This document shows, in pieces, positions 26,249 through 35,551 of a DNA stretch of 64,000 nucleotides. Numbering within the stretch: position 1 is the stretch's first letter; every line of letters begins with the position of its first letter. A program made the position numbers and the translations under genes. Below the pieces are notes generated by a model. The model saw only the letters and a program-made list of their open reading frames with translations. It was not told the DNA's origin and searched no databases. The stretch spans positions 4,464,001 to 4,528,000 of the forward strand of contig NZ_CP085135.1 in NCBI RefSeq assembly GCF_020616515.1, read 5' to 3'. Origin of the DNA: Mesorhizobium sp. PAMC28654 (lineage in GTDB: Bacteria; Pseudomonadota; Alphaproteobacteria; Rhizobiales; Rhizobiaceae).

Positions 26249-26290
26249 CAATTCCGGACGGAAAGCCGTTTCACACTTTTCCTGGAATTG
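26249..26290. repeat. Rhizobial dispersed palindrome (CAATTCC...GGAATTG)
   Basis: CAATTCC (26249-26255) and GGAATTG (26284-26290) flank GGACGGAAAGCCGTTTCACA and CTTTTCCT. I recall this element as one found in very many copies between Rhizobiales genes. It lies between two converging gene ends. Confidence 0.75.
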
Positions 26291-26302
26291 CTCTAAATGG
26301 TG

Positions 26303-26737
26303 TCAGCCGTTCGGGTAATGCCCGCCATCGGAGACGTCGCCGATGTTGAAGCCGCTGCCGGTGTCGATCATGAGCTTTTGGTCAAGGTGGTCGACGCGGC
26401 GCAGGAGCTGATGATATTGCGCCGAAGGTATCCGGCCATTGTTTGAGGCCGCCGTCTTCTCAGCAACCCTGCTGATGTCGGCGTCGCGCATTTGCAGGCT
26501 GTGCGCAACGGCTGGCGTAATGAGGTTCTGCTGTTCGGCGTCCTTGATGCCGCTGCTGATGCCTTGCAGCTGACCGACAATGCCGTCCACACGCGGGCCT
26601 TCGAACACGATGGGTGTGCCCTCATCGAGGGCGCCCCTGTGGTGTCCAGCCGCATAGGCGCCGGCAAATGGAATGGCGACGAGGAACGCAGCGACGGTTG
26701 CAGTCTTGAGCGATGTCCTGGAAGTGAAAGAGCGCAT
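26303..26737 (-). CDS. Hypothetical exported protein
   Basis: 144-residue protein with a clear Sec signal peptide (residues about 1-31, MRSFTSRTSLKTATVAAFLV, then an Ala-rich cleavage region AGAYAAGH). The mature part is hydrophilic, mostly helical (DGIVGQLQGISSGIKDAEQQ, ADISRVAEKTAASNNG, QYHQLLRRVDHLDQKLM) and ends GGHYPNG. I do not recognise the family. Probably periplasmic; no neighbour links it to a pathway. Confidence 0.75.
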   Translation of the reverse strand: MRSFTSRTSLKTATVAAFLVAIPFAGAYAAGHHRGALDEGTPIVFEGPRVDGIVGQLQGISSGIKDAEQQNLITPAVAHSLQMRDADISRVAEKTAASNNGRIPSAQYHQLLRRVDHLDQKLMIDTGSGFNIGDVSDGGHYPNG

Positions 26738-26985
26738 GGCTGCGTCTCCCTTGATTGTGGAAGGCGGCGGTTGCTCCCGTTGCCTCCCGGCCGCGGGCCG
26801 TCCGGTTCCGTCGCGTCGCGATGATGGGAGCCATCGCCTGCGGTTCTCGGCCCACGGGGAAGCTAGGACCGCTCCGCAACAATGTGTAATTAAAAAAAGA
26901 TAATGTTTTCAGGCCTTGCCTGCGTCGATCTGCGCCCTAGGGTTGAAGCGTCAAACAAATTCGCGTGATATCGCGTGATAATGGA

Positions 26986-28017
26986 TCAACGTTCGGTGAG
27001 CTTCAGTTCGATACGGCGGTTCTTGTTGCGCGCCTCGTCGGTATCGGCGGGATCGAGCGGCTGGAATTCGCCGAAGCCGGCGGCGACAAGCCGGTTGGCC
27101 GGCACGCCGTTCTCGATCAGGAACTTCACCACGGAGGTCGATCGCGCCGTCGACAATTCCCAGTTGTCACGATAGCGGCCGGTGCCGGACAGCGGCTTGT
27201 TGTCGGTATGGCCATCGACGCGCAGCACCCAGTTGATCTCCGGCGGGATCTCTTTCTGCAGCTCGATGATGGCGTCGGCCAGCTTCTTCATCTCGACCTT
27301 GCCGGCATCGTTGATCACTTCGGAGCCGGTCGGGAACAGCACCTCCGACTGGAAGACGAAACGGTCGCCGACAATGCGGATGTTTTCGCGATCGGCGAGA
27401 ATCTCGCGCAAGCGGCCGAAGAAATCGGACCGGTAGCGGTTCAGTTCCTGCACGCGCTGCGCCAGCGCGACGTTGAGGCGGCGGCCGAGATCGGCAATCT
27501 TGGTGTTGGAGTCGCGGTCGCGCGTTTCCGACACGTTGAGAGCGTCCTCGAGCGCGCCGATCTGCTTGCGCAGTGCCGAAATCTGCTGGTTGAGGATTTC
27601 GACCTGGCTCAGTGCCTGCTGGCTGATCTGGCGCTGGCTGTCGAGTTCGCCCGTAAGCGCGGTGGCGCGCTGGTTGGCCACGTCGCCGGCGCCGGCGCCC
27701 TGCGACAGCAGCTGTTCGAGCCGGCTTTTTTCCGCTTCGGCCGCCGACAGCGATGCCTGCATGTTGGCAAGCGAATCTTCCTTGTCCTGCGCCGTCGAGC
27801 GCTCCAGTGCCAGAAGCTGGGTCAGTTCGTTGATCTGCGAGTTGAGGCGGTTGAGCACCGTGTCCTTGCCGGAGATTTCGCGGCCGAGCAGGAACTGCGC
27901 CAGCACGAATACGGTGAGCAGGAACATGATCGCCAAAAGCAGCGTCGACAGCGCGTCGACGAAGCCTGGCCAATAGTCGATGCGGCGATCGGTACGCCGG
28001 CCACGTGCCAAGGCCAC
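26986..28017 (-). CDS. OmpA/MotB-type peptidoglycan-binding membrane protein
   Basis: 343-residue protein. One N-terminal transmembrane helix (about 19-43) carries a buried Asp at residue 21 (YWPGFVDALSTLLLAIMFLL), the position of the proton-carrying Asp of MotB/ExbD-like stators. A long coiled coil follows (about 50-190, many Gln/Leu heptads such as SQINELTQLLALERST), then an OmpA-like peptidoglycan-binding domain (about 215-340: [40 protein letters not shown]). It follows the MotA-like gene by 1 bp. No flagellar genes are nearby, so a non-flagellar envelope stator is likely. Confidence 0.9.
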   Translation of the reverse strand: MALARGRRTDRRIDYWPGFVDALSTLLLAIMFLLTVFVLAQFLLGREISGKDTVLNRLNSQINELTQLLALERSTAQDKEDSLANMQASLSAAEAEKSRLEQLLSQGAGAGDVANQRATALTGELDSQRQISQQALSQVEILNQQISALRKQIGALEDALNVSETRDRDSNTKIADLGRRLNVALAQRVQELNRYRSDFFGRLREILADRENIRIVGDRFVFQSEVLFPTGSEVINDAGKVEMKKLADAIIELQKEIPPEINWVLRVDGHTDNKPLSGTGRYRDNWELSTARSTSVVKFLIENGVPANRLVAAGFGEFQPLDPADTDEARNKNRRIELKLTER

Positions 28018-28018
28018 G

Positions 28019-29044
28019 TCAGTGCACCCCAGGCTTCTTCAGGGCGTCGGCGATCTTCTCCAGCGTGTTGCGCATCGCCTTCTGCTCGTCCGACTGGGCT
28101 TCGACCCAATCACGCATGATCTGCTGTTCCGAGCGCATGTTCTTCACCAGGCCCGAAATGCCGTCGGCAAGATTGGCCATGGCGGTGGCAACGCGTGGAT
28201 TTGAACCGCCGCCGTTCTCCTGCATGCTTCGCAACCTTTCCGACAGGACGCGGATCTCGTCGGAGGATTCAGTCTTGGCCGGATCGGAGACGACGATGTC
28301 GGACGACAGGTCGGTGACCGAGGACAGCCAGTTTTCGAGCTCGGTGTAGAAACGCGTCTGGGCGCGACCCGCCTGCAGGTCGAGGAAGCCGAGCACCAGC
28401 GATCCCGACAGGCCGAACAGCGAGGACGAGAACGCCGTGCCCATGCCGGCCAGTGGCGCGGAAAGCCCCTGCTTCAGCGAATCGAGCACCGCCGCGGCGT
28501 CGCCGGTGCCGGGATCGAGCGACTCGATGGTCTCGCGGATCGAGGCGATCGTGTTCAAAAGGCCCCAGAAGGTACCGAGCAGGCCGAGGAACACCAGCAG
28601 GCCGACGAGATAGCGCGATGTGTCGCGGCTTTCGTCGAGGCGCGTGGCGATGGAATCGAGCATGGTGCGCATCGAGCTGGTCGAGAAAGCCATCGATGAC
28701 GAGCGACCGATCATCGCCTTCATCGGCGCCAGCAACACCGGCTCGGTGGTCTCGGAACCGGCACGGAAGGAGTTGACCCAGCGCACTTCCCTAAACAGGC
28801 GTCCGACCTGGACGAAGGCCAGCAGGATGCCGACGACGAGCACGCCGACGATCAGGCCGTTGAGGCCGGGATTGGTGACAAAGGCCGTGGAGATCTGGCG
28901 GGTCAGGATCGCGGCGATGAACGCGACGATCACCAGGAAGATCACCATGGTCAGAAGAAAGACCTGCGGGCTCGACAATTTATGGGGGTCGTAGACCAGG
29001 ACGTCGGAACGCCTGCCCATGCCGAAGGATTTGAGTAAAGCCAT
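28019..29044 (-). CDS. MotA/TolQ/ExbB-type proton channel protein
   Basis: 341 residues from ATG 29044 (MALLKSFGMGRRSDVLVYDP). Helices at about 30-50 and 58-80 precede a cytoplasmic region, then two more: SRYLVGLLVFLGLLGTFWGL (about 155-175) and GMGTAFSSSLFGLSGSLVLG (about 205-230), the conserved MotA/ExbB block. A C-terminal cytoplasmic helical tail follows. A longer frame to 29107 exists but lacks a good start context. Translated with the OmpA/MotB-like gene as a stator pair; partner and function unknown. Confidence 0.88.
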   Translation of the reverse strand: MALLKSFGMGRRSDVLVYDPHKLSSPQVFLLTMVIFLVIVAFIAAILTRQISTAFVTNPGLNGLIVGVLVVGILLAFVQVGRLFREVRWVNSFRAGSETTEPVLLAPMKAMIGRSSSMAFSTSSMRTMLDSIATRLDESRDTSRYLVGLLVFLGLLGTFWGLLNTIASIRETIESLDPGTGDAAAVLDSLKQGLSAPLAGMGTAFSSSLFGLSGSLVLGFLDLQAGRAQTRFYTELENWLSSVTDLSSDIVVSDPAKTESSDEIRVLSERLRSMQENGGGSNPRVATAMANLADGISGLVKNMRSEQQIMRDWVEAQSDEQKAMRNTLEKIADALKKPGVH

Positions 29045-29198
29045 CCGTGCCCCGTTTCCGATACCGCCGATCACGTTTAACGTGACTCTAAACGCAATTG
29101 TGACCAAATTGAATGGCGCTTGGCAATATTGCCCAGCAGGATGCCGAATACGAAATCCGCATCAGCGCGAGCGAACCTCGGATTCGAAGCCAGCATGA

Positions 29199-29891
29199 TC
29201 AGAACCGGTTGATCACCAGGCAATCAACCATGGCGGCAAGATGCAGGCCGGCGCCAGTGACGACAAAGCCATGCCAGAGCGCATTGTGGAAGCGCAGCGC
29301 CTTCCAGGCGAAGAAGATGACCCCACAGGAATAGACGATGCCGCCGGCAACGATGAGCACGATCGAAGTCGTCGGCAGCGTCTGGACAAGCGGCTTCACC
29401 AGGATGATGCCGCTCCAGCCGATGGCCAGATAGAAGACAATTGCCATCCGGTCGAAACGGCCGGGAAGAAGCACCTTGATGGCGATGCCGATCACAGCCG
29501 CCGTCCACACAAGGGCAATCATCCACCTGGCCAGTGGCGAGCCGTCGAGCTGAGCAAGGAAGGGTGTGTATGTCGCGGCAATCAAGAGGTAGATGGCGGC
29601 ATGATCGAAGCGCCGCAATATCCACTTGGCCGGGGAGGATACCGGCCACAGATTGTAGGCCAGCGAGGCCGACAGAACCGTTAGCAGCGAGATCACATAG
29701 AAGGCTGCCGCGATGTACTCGCCGGGCCCGGTGTGGAAGGCAGCCAGCGCCAGCAGCGCCGATCCGGCCGCGATTGCCAGCACGATGCCGACCGCATGGA
29801 CGATGCCGTCGGCGATCATTTCAGCGCGCGAGTAATGCCAGCGTCCGACGAACGGAATGGGGGTATCGAGGTTTTGCTGGCTGTCGCTCAC
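29199..29891 (-). CDS. Hemolysin III / YqfA-family membrane protein
   Basis: 230-residue seven-helix protein of the hemolysin III/PAQR-related family. Signatures: RAEMIADGIVHAVGIVLAIA (about residue 22) with the conserved His, FDHAAIYLLIAATYTPFLA (about 95), and the C-terminal FFAWKALRFHNALWHGFVVT with the His pair proposed to bind metal. Despite the name most members are not toxins; the role in rhizobia is unknown. Transcribed alone. Confidence 0.92.
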   Translation of the reverse strand: MSDSQQNLDTPIPFVGRWHYSRAEMIADGIVHAVGIVLAIAAGSALLALAAFHTGPGEYIAAAFYVISLLTVLSASLAYNLWPVSSPAKWILRRFDHAAIYLLIAATYTPFLAQLDGSPLARWMIALVWTAAVIGIAIKVLLPGRFDRMAIVFYLAIGWSGIILVKPLVQTLPTTSIVLIVAGGIVYSCGVIFFAWKALRFHNALWHGFVVTGAGLHLAAMVDCLVINRF

Positions 29892-29975
29892 TGCCTGGTT
29901 TCCTGCGTCACCCTCATCTGGGCGGTCGCAGGGCAGTATTTCAAGGTTTGGTTGCGGTTTTGCGACTGCGGCGCT

Positions 29976-30776
29976 TCAGCGCGGCGCGAGCGGCTTCTTC
30001 ACGGTTTTCAGCAGCGCGCGATGAATGACCTCGTTGCCTGCAACCACCGAGCCATTCTCCAGCATATCCTGTCCGCCGGCCATGTCCGACGCGAAACCAC
30101 CTGCCTCCCGGATCAGCAGAAGGCCGGCCGCGATGTCCCAGGCCGACAGGCCGGTTTCCCAGAAACCGTCCATGCGGCCCGCGGCGACGTAAGCGAGGTC
30201 GAGCGAAGCGGCGCCAAGGCGGCGGATGCCCGAAACCTCGGCCATGACGTTGCGCAGCTCGATGAGGAAATTGCCGTGCTGGCCGCGCCCGAGATGCGGC
30301 ACGCCGCACCCGATCACCGCGTCGACCAGTTTGGCGCGACCGGCGACGCGCAGGCGGCGATCGTTCATGAAAGCGCCACCGCCGCGTTCGACCGTATAGA
30401 GCTCGTCCATCGCCGGGTTGTAGATGACGCCGGCAACGATCTGGCCCTGGCGTTCCAGGGCAATCGAGATGGCGAAGATCGGAATGCCATGCAGGAAGTT
30501 GGTGGTGCCATCGAGCGGGTCGACGATCCAGCGATGCTGGTTGTCGTCGCCTTCGACGACGCCACGTTCTTCCATCAGAAAGGAGTAGCCCGGCCGCGCC
30601 TTCGACAGTTCGGCGAAAAGGATGTCCTCGGCCTTGCGATCGGCCTGGCTGACATAATCGCCGGGGCCCTTCAGCGAGACCTGCAGGTTCTGCACCTCGC
30701 CGAAGTCGCGCGACAGCGAGCGGCCGGCCTTCATGGCGGCCTGAACCATAACGTTGAGAAGTGCGGAGCGTGCCAT
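29976..30776 (-). CDS. suhB: Inositol monophosphatase family protein (SuhB)
   Basis: 266-residue Mg-dependent inositol-1-phosphatase. Metal ligands in MEERGVVEGD (about 68) and WIVDPLDGTTNFLHGIPIFA (about 84-103), and the C-terminal WDIAAGLLLIREAGG (about 213), are all present. SuhB also acts as a transcription antitermination factor in enterobacteria. Length is standard. The efp gene lies upstream on the same strand, with a palindromic repeat in between. Confidence 0.93.
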   Translation of the reverse strand: MARSALLNVMVQAAMKAGRSLSRDFGEVQNLQVSLKGPGDYVSQADRKAEDILFAELSKARPGYSFLMEERGVVEGDDNQHRWIVDPLDGTTNFLHGIPIFAISIALERQGQIVAGVIYNPAMDELYTVERGGGAFMNDRRLRVAGRAKLVDAVIGCGVPHLGRGQHGNFLIELRNVMAEVSGIRRLGAASLDLAYVAAGRMDGFWETGLSAWDIAAGLLLIREAGGFASDMAGGQDMLENGSVVAGNEVIHRALLKTVKKPLAPR

Positions 30777-30814
30777 CGTGCTTCTTCCTGCTGCTGCGCT
30801 TTAAGTTCTGTCCC

Positions 30815-30864
30815 GATGCATGTCGGTGACCCAAAACCGGGGCCACTTTTTGGCGACATGCATC
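30815..30864. repeat. GATGCATGTCG palindromic repeat, copy 1
   Basis: Perfect 11-bp arms GATGCATGTCG (30815-30825) / CGACATGCATC (30854-30864) around ACCCAAAACCGG and CCACTTTTTGG. It is the same family as 50532-50575 and, more degenerate, 43874-43920. It overlaps the efp stop codon and may end or stabilise the efp transcript. Confidence 0.85.
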
Positions 30865-31429
30865 AGTCGGCGCGGCGCACGTAGGTGATTTCGTTGGTAT
30901 CGACGATGATGCGTTCGCCAGCACCGATGAATGGCGGCACCAGAACGCGGATGCCGTTCTCGAGTATCGCCGGCTTGTAGGACGAAGCTGCTGTCTGGCC
31001 CTTCACCACCGGGTCCGCCTCGGTGATGGTCAACGTCACATAGTCGGGCAGCGAGATGCCGATCGGCCTCTCGTCATAGAGCTGGACGGTCACCATCATG
31101 CCGTCCTGCAGGAACGCGGCGCGATCGCCGACAAAGTCCTTGTTCAATTCGAGCTGCTCATAGCTCTGGGTGTCCATGAACACCAGCGCGTCTTCCTGCG
31201 CGTAGAGAAAGGAAAAATCCTTGAGGTCGAGGCGGATCTGCTCGACGGTCTCCGCCGAGCGGAAACGCTCGTTGAGCTTGGTGCCGTTGATGAGGTTCTT
31301 CAGCTCGACCTGATTGTAGGCGCCGCCCTTGCCTGGCTTGACGGTGTTGGTCCTGACCGCGACCCACAGCCCGCCATCATGCTCGATGACATTGCCGGGA
31401 CGGATTTCGTTGCCGTTGATCTTGGCCAT
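30863..31429 (-). CDS. efp: Translation elongation factor P
   Basis: 188-residue EF-P, which relieves ribosome stalling on polyproline stretches. ATG 31429 starts [20 protein letters not shown]; the longer upstream frame is not credible. Lys34, the residue modified by EpmA/B in many bacteria, lies in [16 protein letters not shown]. The three beta-barrel domains are complete to [18 protein letters not shown]. The stop codon lies in a palindromic repeat. Confidence 0.97.
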   Translation of the reverse strand: MAKINGNEIRPGNVIEHDGGLWVAVRTNTVKPGKGGAYNQVELKNLINGTKLNERFRSAETVEQIRLDLKDFSFLYAQEDALVFMDTQSYEQLELNKDFVGDRAAFLQDGMMVTVQLYDERPIGISLPDYVTLTITEADPVVKGQTAASSYKPAILENGIRVLVPPFIGAGERIIVDTNEITYVRRAD

Positions 31430-31532
31430 TGTGATTGGATCCGGAGTGAGATGATCGCCGGGGAAGGCGATTTCGGCCTCCAAGACCACAAAACGCCCGA
31501 AGAGGCAAGGGAGCGAGGCGAGGCACCGGCTC

Positions 31533-32597
31533 TCAGGGCAGGCGATTCGCCCTCTGCAGCGCCTGCTTCGTCTGGTCGTCCGACAGGCCCTGCAGGAAGT
31601 TGTCCATGTCCGGATCGATGAGACCGGCGCGCCGGGCGACGATGTACCAGGCGCCGGCAAGGATGAGATCGGGATCGGCGCCAATGCCGTTCATGTAGAG
31701 TTTGGCGAGGCGATTGCGGGCGGCGACATTGCCGCCCTCCGCGGCCTGCTTCATCCAGCCGAAGCCGGACTTCAGGTCGCGGGCGCCGCCACGGCCTTCA
31801 ATCATCCAGGCGCCGAGGTCGATCTGCGCCGTGTCGTAATTCTGCCTCGCGGCCTGGGTCAGCAGGCGGCGGGCTTGGGCGTCGTCGCGTTGCTTGCCGC
31901 CGACGCCGTTGGCATAGATCTGGGCCATCGCGTATTGCGCATCGGCAAGGCCGGTCGCGGCGGCGCGTTCGTAGTAGGGCACGGCCTTGCTGATGCCAGC
32001 GTCGCCGGGATCCTGCTGGACAAGCAACTGCGCGAAATTGAATTGTGCCAGCGGGTTACCGGCCTCGGCGGCAGCCTGCATCAGCGCATAGGCGCCCTTC
32101 TCGTCCTTCTTCACGTAGCGGCCATCCAGCAGCATCAGCGCATACTGGAACTGCGATTCCGGCACGCCTTGTTCGGCGGCAAGCGCGTACCACTTCGCCG
32201 CCTCGGCCGCGTTCTGCTGTACGCCCAAGCCGCGTGACAGTATTTCGGCCAACAACGTCTGGGCCGCCGGATCGCCGTTCTGCGCGCGGGGCAGCGCCAG
32301 ATCATAGGCCGTCTTGTAAAGCCCTCGCTGAAAGGCCCCGTAAGCCTGGTCCGCTGGTTTCGCGCCAAAGCGGTCGGGGTTGATCGCGTCGATCGACGGC
32401 GGCTCGTTGGTAGTGGCGGGCTGGGGCAGCGGCGTGTCGATCGGCTTGTCCGTGTGCACGCCGGCTTCGGGTCTGGCCTGCGGCAACGGCACGGGTTCCG
32501 CGGCACCGGCGGCCTGCACCATGAACAGCGCAAGCAGGGCCTGGAGGGGAAGCGTCGCCGAGGCCACGTCAGTCCTCGAAACGCGGCGCTGTTTCAT
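31533..32597 (-). CDS. Sel1-repeat (SLR) exported protein
   Basis: 354 residues if ATG 32597 is used, overlapping the thiE-like gene by 29 bp. That start gives a basic n-region ([10 protein letters not shown]) before the hydrophobic signal [23 protein letters not shown] 32567 would lack positive charges and is less likely. The mature part holds five or six Sel1 repeats (e.g. [60 protein letters not shown]). Periplasmic SLR proteins act as interaction scaffolds; in rhizobia relatives (ExoR, PodJ) modulate envelope regulation. The specific partner is unknown. Confidence 0.88.
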   Translation of the reverse strand: MKQRRVSRTDVASATLPLQALLALFMVQAAGAAEPVPLPQARPEAGVHTDKPIDTPLPQPATTNEPPSIDAINPDRFGAKPADQAYGAFQRGLYKTAYDLALPRAQNGDPAAQTLLAEILSRGLGVQQNAAEAAKWYALAAEQGVPESQFQYALMLLDGRYVKKDEKGAYALMQAAAEAGNPLAQFNFAQLLVQQDPGDAGISKAVPYYERAAATGLADAQYAMAQIYANGVGGKQRDDAQARRLLTQAARQNYDTAQIDLGAWMIEGRGGARDLKSGFGWMKQAAEGGNVAARNRLAKLYMNGIGADPDLILAGAWYIVARRAGLIDPDMDNFLQGLSDDQTKQALQRANRLP

Positions 32598-33216
32598 CGA
32601 GCAGTGCATTGGCGCTGGCGATCGCCGTCTTCGGATCGACGCCGTCGGCGAAGACGGCACTGGACAGCGCCACGAATTCGCAGCCAGTGGCGGCCACCGC
32701 TTCCACCGAGGCGATCTCGGATCCGGCCATGACAATGCAGGGGATCTGGATCATGTCGGCCCACCATCGGCCAAGCGACAGGTTGCGCGGATGCGGCTCG
32801 GGCTTGTTGTCGTAACCGAAGCGACCGAAGAAGATGTAGTCAGGCCGGGTTTCGCCGAGCTCAAGAGCGTCGTCCCTGGTCTTGGCGCCGCCGGCGCCGA
32901 CCATCAGTCGTGGCTGGAAATGCTCGATCGTCTCGGCAAGCTCGTCCTTGCCGACCTCGACATGGATGCCGTCGGCCTGGACGCGACCGGCGATGCGGGT
33001 GTCGCCCGCAATGATCACGGCGATGCCCGCGGCTTGCGCCAAGGGTACGACCTTTTCGGCGAAGGCCTGGAAGGACGCCTCGTCCATGCCGTTCTCGGGC
33101 AGGATGAGCGAAGCGATGTCGCCGCCATCGAATGCCGCGCCTATAGTGGCGGCGGACGCGCCGGGCGGCGCGATCAGCACGATGCGGCAGCGATTGGGGG
33201 GCATTGCGTCATTCAT
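32569..33216 (-). CDS. thiE: Thiamine-phosphate synthase-like TIM-barrel protein
   Basis: 215 residues from ATG 33216 (MNDAMPPNRCRIVLIAPPGA). TenI/ThiE fold: AAGIAVIIAGDTRIAGRVQA, GIHVEV, ARLMVGAGGAKTRDDALE-like strand, DYIFFGRFGYDNKPEPHP, GCEFVALSSAVFADG. The phosphate-binding region deviates from E. coli ThiE (GRFGYDNKP rather than GPvfpT), so it is a divergent ThiE/TenI member; thiamine synthesis is plausible but not certain. It overlaps the Sel1 gene start. Confidence 0.75.
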   Translation of the reverse strand: MNDAMPPNRCRIVLIAPPGASAATIGAAFDGGDIASLILPENGMDEASFQAFAEKVVPLAQAAGIAVIIAGDTRIAGRVQADGIHVEVGKDELAETIEHFQPRLMVGAGGAKTRDDALELGETRPDYIFFGRFGYDNKPEPHPRNLSLGRWWADMIQIPCIVMAGSEIASVEAVAATGCEFVALSSAVFADGVDPKTAIASANALLDETAPRFED

Positions 33217-33300
33217 GGTTTTTCGATCCCGGTTTTCGCCTATGCCGGGCGAAGATGGTTGGATTGCGGCATAGAGCAAAGTGCGGGGATTGAACAGGCG

Positions 33301-33903
33301 CTAGCTGTCAGGTGACAGCCGGCGATCGGAACGAAGGGCATCGCTGGCTTTCGTTATGAGGTCGAACACTTTCGACGGCTCTTTGATGCCGAGAAATTGC
33401 GGGACGGGATCCAGAGCCGGCGACCAGCTGCCAAAACTCTGATAGCGGCCCCGAGACCAGCCGCCCGGACTTCCAAAGGATGATGCCGCCGCGCCGAAGC
33501 GCAAACTGCCGCGCTCCGCTCCCTCGCCGGTGAGTTGGATATCGGGGAGACGCTCCAGATCGATCGATGTGAAATTGAAGAAAGGGGCGCTACGCATGAT
33601 GAGAATGCGCTTGTCCGTGACCGCATAGGAGATGCGTCGCCTCAGCCATGCGTCGACCGCAAATCTGCCAAAGACAAAAAAGAGTCCAATGCAGATGAAC
33701 ATCGCTCCCCATGCATCGAAGAAAAGCGGCGCGCCCTGCCTTGTCGCCGTATAGGTCCAGAAAATAGCAAAGCCGCACCAGAGCAGGCTGAACGGAATGA
33801 GAAACATATCGCGACCGGTGAACAACACACCCTGCGCGGGAATACCGCTCCACAAGATGCGTTCGCGGGGCAAGAGTCGTCTCTGAAAGGTTCCGACGTC
33901 CAT
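33301..33903 (-). CDS. Bacterial PH-domain membrane protein
   Basis: 200 residues from ATG 33903 (MDVGTFQRRLLPRERILWSG). Two transmembrane helices (about 33-50 and 62-85) are followed by a bacterial PH domain: RRRISYAVTDKRILIMRSAP (about 90) and the strand FTSIDLERLPDIQL. The C-terminus has a Gly/Ser-rich linker (FGAAASSFGSPGGWSRGRYQ) and a final helix. The layout matches YdbT/DUF304-like proteins of unknown role in the envelope. Confidence 0.82.
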   Translation of the reverse strand: MDVGTFQRRLLPRERILWSGIPAQGVLFTGRDMFLIPFSLLWCGFAIFWTYTATRQGAPLFFDAWGAMFICIGLFFVFGRFAVDAWLRRRISYAVTDKRILIMRSAPFFNFTSIDLERLPDIQLTGEGAERGSLRFGAAASSFGSPGGWSRGRYQSFGSWSPALDPVPQFLGIKEPSKVFDLITKASDALRSDRRLSPDS

Positions 33904-33972
33904 GCCCCACCCCTCGTATGCGCCTATGCTTTCATCGCATGAGTCCTGCTTCCGGTGCAAATCCACGGTGCT

Positions 33973-34878
33973 TCATCTGCTGGTCTCAACGGCTTGCGGC
34001 AGTGTTTTTGACTTCCACAAGGACCAGCCGAGGTTCATGCCGGCCGCGGCGATCAGGATGGCCAGGGCGCCGACGATCTGTACGGCTTGCAGCCGATGGC
34101 CGAAGGCGACGACATCGACCAGGATGGCGACCACCGGATAGATGAAGGACAGCGAGCCCTGCAGATATGTCGGCAGTTTCTGGATGGCGCCGTACATCAG
34201 AATGTACATCAGCCCGGTATGGACGATGCCGAGTATGGCCAGCATGATCCAGCTCCGCGCATCGGTCGGCGGATGGGTGAGATTGGCGAAGGGCGCGAGC
34301 ATGACAATGCCGACACTGACCTGAATGAGGGCGATCAGCTGTGGTGGCGTGCCCTTGAGTTTCTTGGTGACGATGGCGGCGACGGCCCAGAAGAAAGCCG
34401 CGCCCAGCGCCATCAGGATCCCGACAAAATAATCCGTACCGCCATAGCCGGCGTCAGGCTTGGCCTGCACGATCAGCACCATGCCCGCGAAAGCCATGCC
34501 CAGCCAGGTCAATTTTGTCAGGGTCAGCCGTTCGGAAAAGAACAAGGCGCCAAAGGCCACCAGCATGAAGGGCTGGGTATTGTAGACCGCGGTGGCGACG
34601 GAGATCGATGCGCGCGAGAATGAACCGAAAAGCAGCAGCCAGTTGATGACGATGGCAGCGCCGCCCAGAGCCGCCATGGCCATGATGCGCGGCGGCGGTG
34701 CGTGGCGCAACAATCCCAGCGCCGCGCAGATGACCAGCAGCGTTACCGCGCCGAAAGCGCAACGCCAGAACACGACGTCCAGCACGGGTTGGCCGGAGAG
34801 GACGACGAACCACCCGATCGTGCCGAGGATCGCCATCGCCGCCGTCATCTCGATCGTGCCGCGTACCGTATTGTCCAT
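33973..34878 (-). CDS. DMT-superfamily EamA transporter
   Basis: 301 residues from ATG 34878 (MDNTVRGTIEMTAAMAILGT), ten helices in two EamA repeats (about 10-140 and 155-290). FWRCAFGAVTLLVICAALGL and YPVVAILVDVVAFGHRLQAV are typical. It is divergent from an Lrp/AsnC regulator over a near-perfect palindrome. Lrp-controlled DMT proteins commonly export amino acids, so amino-acid efflux is a reasonable inference. Confidence 0.88.
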   Translation of the reverse strand: MDNTVRGTIEMTAAMAILGTIGWFVVLSGQPVLDVVFWRCAFGAVTLLVICAALGLLRHAPPPRIMAMAALGGAAIVINWLLLFGSFSRASISVATAVYNTQPFMLVAFGALFFSERLTLTKLTWLGMAFAGMVLIVQAKPDAGYGGTDYFVGILMALGAAFFWAVAAIVTKKLKGTPPQLIALIQVSVGIVMLAPFANLTHPPTDARSWIMLAILGIVHTGLMYILMYGAIQKLPTYLQGSLSFIYPVVAILVDVVAFGHRLQAVQIVGALAILIAAAGMNLGWSLWKSKTLPQAVETSR

Positions 34879-34964
34879 GAAATGCTCCTGAAACTGCCGC
34901 AGGCCTGACAATCTCACGCAGGGTCGGCGCTTTCCATAATTTTGAGAAGGTGATATCCAGATAA

Positions 34965-34983
34965 TGCCTAATTAAATAAGGCA
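34965..34983. promoter_or_regulatory. Lrp-type operator palindrome
   Basis: TGCCTAATT-A-AATAAGGCA, a 19-bp palindrome with one mismatched pair, between the EamA gene and the Lrp gene, 29 bp upstream of the Lrp start. Size and AT-rich centre fit an AsnC/Lrp dimer site. Confidence 0.7.
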
Positions 34984-35011
34984 TGGTCGCCTTTCTCCCG
35001 CGGAATGTTAA

Positions 35012-35464
35012 ATGCTTGATGACCAGGACAGAAAGCTCCTCGATATCCTGCTCAAGGATTCGCGAACCTCGCTCAAGGACCTGGCTGCCCAGGTCGGGTT
35101 GTCGTCGCCGAGCGTTTCGGAACGGCTCCGCCGTCTCGAGGATCGCGGCGTCATCAGGGCCTTCACCATCGACATCGATCCGCAGGCTCTCGGCTATACG
35201 CTGCAGGCGATCGTTCGCATCCGGCCCTTGCCGGGCAAGCTGCATATCGTCCAGAAGCTGATCGAGGAGATCCCCGAATTCGGCGAATGCGACAAGGTGA
35301 CGGGTGACGACTGCTTCGTCGCCCGGCTGTTCGTGCGCTCCATCGGCGACCTTGACAGCATCCTCGACCGCATCGCCGACAAGGCCGAGACCAGCACCGC
35401 CATCATCAAGGCGCAACCGATCCGGCGACGCCCGCCGCCGCTCGCCCCTGTCCTGGATGTGTGA
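35012..35464 (+). CDS. Lrp/AsnC-family transcriptional regulator
   Basis: 150 residues. HTH at about 1-55 (MLDDQDRKLLDILLKDSRTS, LAAQVGLSSPSVSERLRRLE, DRGVIRAF), then the AsnC ligand (RAM) domain with LHIVQKLIEEIPEFGECDKV and VTGDDCFVARLFVRS. The C-terminus ends QPIRRRPPPLAPVLDV. It is divergent from EamA, its likely target. The ligand is probably an amino acid. Confidence 0.92.
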   Translation: MLDDQDRKLLDILLKDSRTSLKDLAAQVGLSSPSVSERLRRLEDRGVIRAFTIDIDPQALGYTLQAIVRIRPLPGKLHIVQKLIEEIPEFGECDKVTGDDCFVARLFVRSIGDLDSILDRIADKAETSTAIIKAQPIRRRPPPLAPVLDV

Positions 35465-35551
35465 CAGTCCCCGCGCATATTTGCCGTCGCGGCATTGCGG
35501 TTTCTGGGCTATTCAAGCGTGGATACGTTTTCCTCCAGCCTTTCCCTTTCC

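Noticed and set aside
26986..29044. A Zorya anti-phage system
   Set aside because: The ZorAB-like pair has no ZorC, ZorD or ZorE gene beside it; neighbours are housekeeping genes.
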